A stretch of 10,893 nt of DNA, taken from assembly GCA_902984215.1 (NCBI GenBank), contig CADWAF010003390.1, positions 1-10,893 of the forward strand. The letters run 5' to 3'. The position numbers and the translations under genes were made by a program. The notes below the pieces were generated by a model. That model was given only the letters and a program-made list of their open reading frames with translations, searched no databases and was not told the origin of the DNA. The stretch is from Willaertia magna. Its lineage: Eukaryota; Heterolobosea; Eutetramitea; Acrasida; Naegleriidae. The stretch's first letter is position 1; every line of letters starts with the position of its first letter. This document shows positions 1 to 6,732 of the stretch, piece after piece.

Positions 1-3000
1 TTTAATTCTTGTTCTGTTAAATAATCAGAATTTAATTCAACTTGTAATTTTAGTATTTCTACTTGTGATTTCTTCCATTCTTTATTTAATGATTCTAATT
101 GTTCTAATTGTTGTGACAATTGTTGTTCTTGTAAATAAATAATATCATTGTAGTACTGTTTTAGTTCTTTTGCTTGAGATAAAATACAAAGATTATTTGT
201 CCCAATATCTATAATATTTAGCTGTTGTTGTTTTTTGTATTCATTATAAAATTGTAAAATACTTTTTAATTCAAAGTGTTGATTCATTCCTTTTACTTTT
301 TCTAAAAAAGTTTCAATAAAATTTAAATATTCTTTTCTTAATAAATTTCTCTTCTCTTTCAAATTATTAATGGCATCTAAATTATTTTCAGTATCGTTAC
401 TATTAATTAAGGATATTAAGGATTTTTCAATATTTCTAATTTCTAATTGTTTTTCTTTGGATTTAATATTAAATTCATAAATAAGTTTACCATAATTGTT
501 TTCGTTTACCTTTTCTTCAATTTGAGTAATAATATTATTAAAATTAAATTCTAAATCGTCACACTTTTTTACTTTTTTTTGTTTGGCACAATCTTCATTT
601 GATACTTCTTTTTTTCTTTTTAATTCATTTAAACTTGTAAAGTCTTCAATAATTTGTTTCATGTTAAGTTTTGTAGAAAAATTCAAATAATTATCTCCAT
701 TCTTAATAAAAATAAAATTTAACCTAAAAAAATTAATTATTTACTTACAGAATCAGTAATTGTATAGTCTGCTCCATATGAAAGTAATAATAAAACAATA
801 TTATAATTGTCTTCACAAATAGCTAAATGTAGTGGTGTCTAAAAAATTGTGATATTATTTAAATAAATATTAGTGTACTTACTCTTAATAACTATGTTGT
901 AAAACATATTAATTTTAATAAAAACTAATAAAGATACTTACTCCTCCATAAACACAATTTACATTTGCATTATTTTCTAAAAGATATTTTGTAATTTCGT
1001 AATTATTATGTCTTACAGCTTCATATAAAAGACTATAATTACCAATTGTTCCATCATCAAAGTTCTTTATTTACAATTAATATTAAACAAAAAGAATACC
1101 TACAATCTATAATAATGTTTAAAGAAATTGTTAATTCTTTTTACTTACTGAACACATATCATTAACATTAATAATCTTATTATCAATAAAAAATTTTACT
1201 TTATCAATATTATTTAATTCAATAAATTTAGTTAAAAAATTCCAACAACCATCCTAATTTGTTTAGTTATAATTAAACAATAACATTAAAAATATCAGAT
1301 ACTTACAATTGTTACTATTAAGTTTTCGTTAAGGAAAAATAAATTCATCATTTCTTGATTATCACTAAACGTTTCCAAAACAATTTCAAAACAGGACTAT
1401 TTCAATTAAATAATAGAGTTAATTATTAAAACTAGGTCACTTACTTTTTTATGCTGTTATATAATGGTTAAATAAAAAGAAATATTTTCGACTTACTTTA
1501 TTCGTTAAATTAGGGTCAGCTCCATTGTCAAGTAATAATTTAATGATTTTTTCTTTTTTCTCTCTTAATGCCAAATGCAATAATGTCTAATTGTAAAAAT
1601 ATAAGATATAAAAAAAGTAATAATAATACACTTACTTCCTCCTCCTTAAAATATTAAACGATACATTATAAAAATTACATTGAAATACTTACTTCACCAC
1701 AAATACAATTAGCATTAGCTCCATTCATTAACAAATGTTTTGCAATTTTATATCTATTTTCTAATATTGCTAAGTATAAGAGATTGTAATCTTTTGGAGT
1801 CACTAACATATCAATATCACATAATGAAAGGTCATATTTCTTAAATTTCTCTAAATTATTTTCTTTAACCGCACTAATTAATTTTGAAGCTTTTGGGAAT
1901 TTTTCAATATTTGGAATTTCATTTGAATATTTACTTTTTACCTTTAAAAATTCATCACGTTTTGCCCCAAAAAATAGCAATGCTTTAATTATTTCAATAT
2001 TTCCCCACCGTAAAGCGTTTTTAAATGGTGTCTAACAATATAATTTTACAAAAATTATCGTGTAAATTAATACTTACATCTTTTTCCTAAAAGATTTTTG
2101 TAAATAAATAAAATTATTATTTAACTTACACTTGGCTTTACAATAAATGTCAACAATTTACATGCTATAACATAGCTACTTACATTATTTTCAAGATTTG
2201 GATCTGCTCCATATCTCAACAATAGTTTTACCATTTCAACATTTGTATCATGAGTAGCAATAAGTAAAAGAGTCTTAATAATACATTATTAGCAGTATGT
2301 AAAACAGTATTGTAAAATTAAATTTAAAAACTTACTTTTTTATACTTAAAGAATTAAAATAGAAATAAAATAATAACCTACTCTAGCCTTTTGAATAGTT
2401 ATAAACAATTTTTTTCAACTACTTACAGATTTGTATTTGTGATTTATATCTAAATAGTATGGTAGTAATAATTTAGTCATTTCAACATTATTAACTTTCA
2501 CAAAAGTACTAATCATCACCTTTAAAAGATAAATACTAAAATTGGTATCAATTAACAATACATACCTCGTCAACTGCAGCCCCCTTTGTTAATAAATATT
2601 GAACTACCATTGTGTGATTTTTGTCAATGGCTGCTTTTAAAGCAGTTTTCCATCCAAAACATTTCTGATTTATATCCACGTTATCAACTTCAACAAATTT
2701 CTTTACAGTTCCTAAATCACCTTTTTCTACGGCTTCTATGAATTCCATTAATTTCCATTTTTGATTTACGTGTTGAAGAACAAATTCTTTAATATTTTTC
2801 CTTTTTATTTCTTTTATTTCCTTTGCAGTCTAAATATTTACGGTTTAATAAAATTAGGTTACCCAACAACAATACGTACAAACTTTAGAATGTCCTTTAA
2901 AAAATCTTCAATAGTAGAGTAACCCTTTGTTTCTATTAAACGATCTAAAATTGAAATGAAGGTATCCTTCTGTATGTTTTTGAAAGCAATCTCCAAATCC

Positions 3001-3041
3001 AAAAAATCCTTATACGTTGGCATTTTTTTTGATTTTGACAT
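1..3041 (-). CDS. Ankyrin-repeat protein with C-terminal coiled coil, 19 proposed exons, partial (3' end beyond the window)
   Basis: Ankyrin repeats are protein-binding scaffolds; the partner is unknown. Start is the ATG at 3039-3041. Proposed exons, 5' to 3': 2880-3041, 2566-2829, 2427-2519, 2382-2387 (doubtful), 2336-2344, 2184-2273, 2130-2135 (doubtful), 2078-2086, 1693-2031, 1636-1644, 1497-1586, 1445-1453, 1307-1396, 1149-1253, 1104-1106 (doubtful), 942-1064, 883-891, 749-838, and 701 down to the window edge. All junctions are phase 0. The joined protein is at least 735 residues. Residues 1-100 are a charged helical N-terminus, about 100-502 hold ankyrin units (VKLLLRYGADPN, TPLHLAI, IIKLLLDNGADPN), and 503 onward is K/E/Q-rich coiled coil without an in-frame stop. 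Some units (exons 1307-1396 and 1149-1253) are diverged. The repeat fold is secure from sequence; function cannot be assigned. Confidence 0.85.
883..891 (-). other. 9-nt microexon (Leu-Leu-Arg) in the ankyrin gene
   Basis: TTATTAAGA is preceded by ACATAG and followed by GTAAGT, with introns of 50 and 44 nt. It links a unit ending NVNCVYGG to TPLHLAI. An inner AG shortly before GTAAGT would leave a frame-breaking 1-nt exon, so the 9-nt reading is preferred. Confidence 0.65.
1104..1106 (-). other. Possible 3-nt microexon (Ile) in the ankyrin gene
   Basis: The 84-nt gap between exons 1149-1253 and 942-1064 contains TTATAG, then ATT, then GTAGGT. Splicing both sides would give introns of 42 and 39 nt, the normal size, and keep the frame. 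A one-codon exon is an extreme claim, and the donor is non-consensus. A single 84-nt intron is equally compatible with the frame. Confidence 0.25.
1445..1453 (-). other. 9-nt microexon (His-Lys-Lys) in the ankyrin gene
   Basis: CATAAAAAA is preceded by ATAACAG and followed by GTAAGT; the flanking introns are 43 and 48 nt. It joins the exactly 30-codon exon 1497-1586 (ending DPNLTNK) to exon 1307-1396. Thirty plus three gives the 33-residue ankyrin period. Confidence 0.7.
1636..1644 (-). other. 9-nt microexon (Glu-Glu-Glu) in the ankyrin gene
   Basis: GAGGAGGAA is preceded by TTTTAAG and followed by GTAAGT, with introns of 48 and 49 nt on either side. It links NANCICGE to the next unit, TLLHLAL. 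It is one of the clearest microexons because both splice sites are canonical for this gene and the GC-richer 9-mer stands out from the AT-rich introns. Confidence 0.75.
2078..2086 (-). other. 9-nt microexon (Glu-Lys-Asp) in the ankyrin gene
   Basis: GAAAAAGAT is preceded by CTTTTAG and followed by GTAAGT. It joins a unit ending ADPNLENN to the next unit, which opens TPFKNAL. The downstream intron is 46 nt. With it, the repeat that starts in exon 2184-2273 reaches exactly 33 residues. Confidence 0.7.
2130..2135 (-). other. Possible 6-nt microexon (Pro-Ser) in the ankyrin gene
   Basis: CCAAGT is bounded by AAAG and by a full GTAAGT. The flanking introns would be 48 and 43 nt, both typical for this gene. 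Against it, the 30-residue exon 2184-2273 plus the neighbouring EKD microexon already completes a 33-residue repeat, so these two residues would be extra. It may be alternatively used or spurious. Confidence 0.45.
2336..2344 (-). other. 9-nt microexon (Tyr-Lys-Lys) in the ankyrin gene
   Basis: TATAAAAAA is preceded by TTTAAG and followed directly by GTAAGT. It sits between the end of one ankyrin unit (INHKYKS) and the threonine opening the next (TLLLIA). It adds three residues to the inter-repeat loop and keeps phase 0. Confidence 0.65.
2382..2387 (-). other. Possible 6-nt microexon (Ala-Arg) in the ankyrin gene
   Basis: The gap between exon 2427-2519 and microexon 2336-2344 is 82 nt, about twice the usual intron length here. 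Inside it, AAAAG precedes GCTAGA, and GTAGGT follows. Splicing there would give introns of 37 and 39 nt and keep the frame. The donor is not the GTAAGT used elsewhere, so this is weaker than the 9-nt cases. The alternative is one 82-nt intron. Confidence 0.35.
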
Positions 3042-3063
3042 TCACACATTTTTACAACAAACA

Positions 3064-3069
3064 TTTATT
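3064..3069 (-). terminator. AATAAA polyadenylation signal
   Basis: AATAAA on the minus strand, 14 bases beyond the stop codon of the exonuclease-fold fragment and just upstream of the ankyrin gene's ATG. Its position suggests the fragment was once, or still is, the 3' end of a transcribed gene. Confidence 0.4.
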
Positions 3070-3083
3070 TCTTTGATATTCCT

Positions 3084-3380
3084 CTACACAGTGGTTGGTA
3101 AGTGGTTATCTTGAGAGGTAATCACAATGTTGTTTGTCTGAGTTATTGCAGGATGAGGTGCTGTTGACAACTTAAAACATGAATAAATTGGAATATGATC
3201 AGAACCATGTGCACCATTAGGTAAAGCATCACGCTTATCAATAATAATTTGAGGTTGATAATAATCTTTATCAACATCAATATCCTTATTACTTTCATCA
3301 TAACATTTCACCCAAATATAATCAATAGCTCTGTGAATCTTATCAGTATTAAATGTTTCAATTAAAGAGAAAGAAAGAAT
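3084..3380 (-). pseudogene. C-terminal remnant of an endonuclease/exonuclease/phosphatase (EEP) fold protein
   Basis: This open stretch of 98 codons ends in TAG. It contains HRAIDYIWVKC and, about 40 residues later, GAHGSDHIPIYSCF. The first resembles the R-x-D-Y-I-W strand, and the second the terminal S-D-H-x-P motif, of EEP-fold nucleases and phosphoesterases; the histidine is catalytic in that family. Only the last two of several conserved motifs are present. An in-frame stop (3381-3383) lies upstream without a convincing splice acceptor, and under 200 bp separate it from the RCC1-like gene, so the N-terminal two thirds of the domain is missing. I infer a truncated relic. The alternative, a last exon of a gene whose other exons are elsewhere, is less likely. 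Confidence 0.5.
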
Positions 3381-3450
3381 TTATCTTTGTTAATTACAAC
3401 CACAAGAGATTGAAATAAGCAAGACCCAATAAATGCTGAATTAAATAACT

Positions 3451-3469
3451 CTGAAAAGTGTATTTTCAG
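3451..3469. repeat. Short perfect inverted repeat (7-bp stem, 5-nt loop)
   Basis: CTGAAAA, then GTGTA, then TTTTCAG. It lies in the non-coding stretch 3381-3577 between the EEP remnant and the RCC1-like gene. At this AT content it may be chance. I see no gene, RNA or other structure in that stretch. Confidence 0.3.
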
Positions 3470-3577
3470 TTTACCTTTAATTTAGTAAAGTATGACCACC
3501 TTACAATTTTAAAGAATGTAAAAAGAAAGCTATTAAAATAAAGCTTAAATTTCTTGACGTCTTAATTTACTAGAAAT

Positions 3578-4404
3578 CTAATAAAAATAAATATCGCTTA
3601 AACACTTGTCCCTTATCAATTTTTGTAAATTTGATTTGAATTGAATTAATTCTTTAGATTCTTTTGATGGTTTAAAATAAACAACACAATGCCAACTTCC
3701 ACGAGAAACAGCATTGAATTTCAAAGTGTTTGATGAGTATTGTAAAGATACACAATGCGCTGTAACCTCTCCAAACTCTTCTTGAGGGAACTTTGCTGCA
3801 ATATCTCCAACAAAATAAACTTTATCTTTTGTTTTAAGGTGAGTTCCTCTAAAAGTACATCCAATTTCTTCTACATTTAATCCTATGGGTAACTTAAATT
3901 CTGTGAATAATTTAAATCCAGTAGACTTATGTCCACATTGTTTGTCACAATTGTATCCTTAATAAAAGTTTAGTAAAATTACAAATTAAAAAATTCACCT
4001 GAAGCAAAAACTTTTCCATTATTTAATAAAACAACGGTATGATAATATCCACATTTCACTTGTTTAATTTCTGACATTTCTTCAAATGGTGTTTTCACAT
4101 GTTCATATTCAAAACGTTTTGTTGTAACTCCACTTTGTGAATTAAATGAATTTGGGCCTTCTGCATATATTTTATTATCTTTTGTAACAATAATACTAAA
4201 ATTTGATCCAAATTCCACTGATTTTATTCCTTTTTGTAATAATTTATTAATTATTTCTTTTGCCGTGTCTGTTAATGGTGGTTCTTCAATTCAATAAGAT
4301 ATACTCATTACTTTCTAATTTTAAAATTAAAAAATTATAAAGACCAAATATATCTTTAATTTCAGGAATAACCAACTGATCTACCGCTGCTTCATTTTCA
4401 TAAA
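3578..4404 (-). pseudogene. RCC1-repeat (probably RCC1-BTB) gene, frame broken at 5' end and cut short at 3' end
   Basis: RCC1 repeats form beta-propeller blades used in protein and GTPase binding. Two exons join cleanly across a 41-nt intron (3958-3998, GTGAAT to TTAAG): IKQVKCGYYHTVVLL, then NGKVFASG, then YNCDKQCGHKSTG, a typical blade. The coding part is otherwise intact to a TAG at 3578-3580. Just before the stop comes NLQKLIRDKCLSDIYF, which resembles the opening strand of a BTB domain (L-S-D-V-x-F), so the protein appears to end where BTB would start. Upstream, the frame IEEPPLTDTAKEI hits an in-frame TGA (4291-4293). Coding-like sequence (NEAAVDQLVIPEIKDIFG) continues one frame over, and another shift seems present near 4404. 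A shortened 199-residue protein from the ATG at 4216-4218 remains possible. A 28-nt intron could explain the first shift. Confidence 0.55.
3802..3882 (-). repeat. Arm A of an inverted duplication (within the RCC1-like gene)
   Basis: This part of RCC1-like exon 2 (GLNVEEIGCTFRGTHL through KVYFVGDI) matches the plus strand at 4739-4806 in opposite orientation. Shared blocks include GTAGAAGAAATTG, GTACTTTTAGAG, AACTCACCTT and TTTTGTTGGAGATA in the same order. Confidence 0.6.
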
Positions 4405-4738
4405 ACTTTAGCTGCAACCTTTTTCAGGTCCGGTGTATGTTGTTTTGATCTCTTTGTTGTGCTAATAATATATGATTTATATGCTGCGTTTTTGTTTTTG
4501 TGCCACGGATTGGATTAGATTGTTTTGCACTTAATTTGATTTATTTGATTTGTTTTATAAATTGTTGTTTGGTGTAGTAGGGAAGAAAAAAAATATTATT
4601 TGATCACGATCAATTAATCTATTAAATCAAATGGAAATCTTGTTTTGATGACATTTTTTTTATTGTACTATTTGATACTTTACAACACTTTCAAGTTGAC
4701 TAAAACCAACAACAAATAAAAAACAAAATCTTTTGGAA
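4405..4738. other. Non-coding stretch between the RCC1-like pseudogene and its inverted fragment
   Basis: Short open stretches occur in all three minus-strand frames (for example SKQHTPDLKKVAAKV, codons upstream of 4404), but none has a credible start or splice context. They may be the decayed 5' end of the RCC1-like gene. I see no RNA gene or mobile element. Runs of T and A are frequent. Confidence 0.4.
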
Positions 4739-4806
4739 GATTAAACGTAGAAGAAATTGAAGTACTTTTAGAGAACTCACCTTGAAACAAAATTTTGTTG
4801 GAGATA
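4739..4806 (+). pseudogene. Decayed inverted fragment of an RCC1-like gene
   Basis: In plus-strand reading this stretch gives LNVEEIEVLLENSP followed by a stop, against GLNVEEIGCTFRGTHL in the minus-strand gene at 3802-3882. The nucleotide match is closer than the protein match. It differs by a few substitutions, a one-base loss after TTTTAGAG that shifts the frame, and loss of about 11 bases before TTTTGTTGGAGATA. No similarity is visible beyond either end. It is therefore a short, opposite-strand copy left by an inverted duplication or by a related RCC1 gene that has otherwise been erased. It lies 3' of the CAP gene; nothing suggests expression. Confidence 0.6.
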
Positions 4807-4890
4807 CCCAACAATAAATCAATAAATTAAGGCGTTAAGCAATCTAAATAAAAAGGAAAGAACACAAGGAATTGCCTTAAAAATTACAAA

Positions 4891-4896
4891 TTTATT
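4891..4896 (-). terminator. AATAAA polyadenylation signal overlapping the CAP stop codon
   Basis: The last CAP codon GAA and the stop TAA plus the next A form GAATAAA, so the stop at 4892-4894 lies inside the signal. The sequence between here and 4807 shows nothing else. Confidence 0.55.
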
Positions 4897-6408
4897 CATG
4901 TTTAATTGTTTCAGTTACAATCTTTCCAGTCTTTGGATCAATAGTGTGAACATATTGTTCTGGTAAAGGAATTTCAACAACATCTTCATCATCTTCAGTT
5001 GGAACAGATACATTCATTTCGCTTGACTTTGAAGTAATAATTCTACAAGTATGCATTGATTCCTTACTTAAATAAAGTTGGAAACCATCAGTCTTATCAA
5101 CAGAAATTGTTGGTACAACTCCAGTATTTTGTACTTGACAACTCTTACAATTAACTAATTCTACACTACTGACAACACTATTGAAAATAACACCAGTCTT
5201 TGTACATTTATCCATAGTGATGGTATTAACTTTACCTTCAATAGTAATTAAAGTATCATTACAACCATAAATATAAACAGTATGTTTTAAATCAGTGTCA
5301 GTAATCTTTAAATCATGAGCACCATCTTGATGATAAACTTCCCACTTTTGACCCATACCAGTTGAAATCTTTTGGAATTTTGGAGTTCCCTTAACTGTCT
5401 TTGAAGTAACTGATGTAGTTGTTGATTTCTTTACATTATCACCTGAAACAACACTAACTTTATCTTTTTGATTTTTAGTTTTCATATCTTTAGTTACATG
5501 TTTAAGACCAGCACCTGCATTATCTCTCTTTGATGCAATTTCTGCAAATAAATTAGCACTTGCACTTGATGATGTATTTTCAGTTGGTGGTGGTACATCA
5601 ACTTTAATAATCTTTGTTGGTGGAGGTGGTGCAAAGGATCCTCCAGTTGTTGTTGGTGCTGGAGTGGTTGTTGTGGTTGCAGTAGGAGTTGAACCCAAGT
5701 TTTCTAAAGAATTTGCGGAAGCAGGTTCTGATGCTCTTACATTCCAAGCTAAACCAGACATGTGATATTCCTTAACGTAATTAGCTAATTCTTCAATGGA
5801 TTGTTTTAATTGATTAACAAAAGTTTTATGTAATTCAGCCTTATCAGTATTCTTAAAAGTCATTAAAACTTTGTTAGTATAAAATTGAGCAGCATTAACC
5901 ATTTCTTTAACGAAACTAACTGGAGTAGGAGAAGTAGGCCATAAAATACATTTCATACCTTCTTCTAATGCATATAAATGATTATATTGTTCTGATTTAA
6001 ACTTTTTAAATCTTAAATCTCCGATTTGTTTCATTATCTTATCTAATGGTGTTAAAAGTGAAACGAATACTTCATCAGTAGGTTTTTTATATTTAGATGC
6101 ACAAGTAATTAATAACTTTAATTGATTCATTGCATCATTTAATAATTTGGTCTAATTTCATTGTTAATTTAATGTTAATAATGAATACTTACAACTGGTT
6201 CACAATCACCACCGATAGTATTTAAAGTGTTAATTAAAGGTTGGAAATGTTCACTTAAATAACTATTAAAAGCTTCTACTTGTGGTGCTTCTGCATTTCC
6301 ACTTGTTTCACCAGTTGATCCAGCACCAGAAACTTTAATACTTTCCAAACGATTAGCAACCTTTTCTAAACGTTCAACGAGAGCTTTTAATTGTTGTTCT
6401 TCAGACAT
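4892..6408 (-). CDS. CAP: Cyclase-associated protein (CAP, Srv2 family), actin-monomer recycling factor
   Basis: CAP proteins work with cofilin to sever actin filaments, strip cofilin from ADP-actin and promote nucleotide exchange in the cell cortex. Two exons, 6193-6408 and 4892-6151, join in phase 0 across a 41-nt intron to give 491 residues, normal for the family. In order: an N-terminal helical segment with two RLE motifs (residues 13-15 and 20-22); the helical folded domain, about 40-215, with the well-conserved SGLAWN near its end; a Ser/Thr/Pro linker with APPPPTK (248-253) and a second PPP (259-261), likely profilin or SH3 contacts; a WH2-like actin-binding stretch (LFAEI to GLKHVTKDM, about 273-295); and the C-terminal CARP beta-helix, about 330-485, starting near KWEVYHQDG. 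All modules are present and uninterrupted. The start follows an A-rich AAAAAATG. The 5' neighbour is divergent. Confidence 0.96.
6152..6192 (-). other. CAP intron, 41 nt
   Basis: Begins GTAAGTATTC and ends AAATTAG on the minus strand. Splicing joins CEPV to TKLLNDAMNQLK in phase 0; without it the frame hits a stop soon after the junction. It is a reference for intron size and signals in this genome. Confidence 0.9.
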
Positions 6409-6732
6409 TTTTTAATCTTAAAGTTGTCATTATCTTCAAGTGATGATGAGTCTTGTGGTTTGATCAAATTTGATGATTCCGCTAATGGAATTACAAATTT
6501 CATCTACAAGATTTTTGGCGCCTTGACAAATTTACAAATTGGAAAGATTTAATTTGAATACGTTAGAAATAAAGCTTTAATTCCTTTTTGTTGTTCTTCA
6601 TTTCAGACTCAATGTTGGATTTTAACATTTATTTTCAAAAGGGTTCACCAAGTGTTTCTTCTTAAAACAAACTGTTTTTAAGTTCACCAGTTAATGCAAA
6701 CACAGAAAGTAAGAAGAAAAACAAAGAAAAAA
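6409..6732. promoter_or_regulatory. Divergent intergenic region, probable shared promoter of CAP and the F-box gene
   Basis: The region separates two genes transcribed away from each other and must hold both 5' untranslated regions and both promoters. It is somewhat less AT-extreme than the other spacers around 6420-6520. I recognise no specific factor-binding motif. Both start codons are preceded by A-runs. Confidence 0.5.
6661..6682. repeat. Imperfect inverted repeat upstream of the F-box gene
   Basis: CTTAAAACA, a short spacer AAC, then TGTTTTTAAG, pairing except for one bulged T. It lies about 50 bp before the F-box start codon and could be a hairpin in the leader or a dyad protein-binding site. 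Chance is not excluded. Confidence 0.35.

Noticed and set aside
743..2426. The recurring plus-strand ACTTAC at roughly 45-100 bp spacing, resembling a repeat array or CRISPR-like pattern.
   Set aside because: Each instance is the reverse complement of a GTAAGT splice donor in the ankyrin gene; no longer repeat unit exists.
2880..3380. The EEP-type fragment and the ankyrin gene as one fused gene.
   Set aside because: The fragment ends in TAG followed by AATAAA before the ankyrin ATG, and no splice donor bypassing the stop was found.
4216..4308. An alternative genetic code with TGA as tryptophan, which would let the RCC1-like gene start at the ATG at 4306-4308 and read through TGA at 4291-4293.
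   Set aside because: The intact genes use TGG for tryptophan and none needs an in-frame TGA read. A one-base frame change or a short intron explains the single case, and coding-like sequence continues in the neighbouring frame.
6694..6732. The upstream ATG at 6694 as the start of the F-box protein.
   Set aside because: The added residues are purely basic and low complexity, while the ATG at 6733 opens directly on the F-box and has the A-rich context seen before CAP. The longer form cannot be fully excluded.
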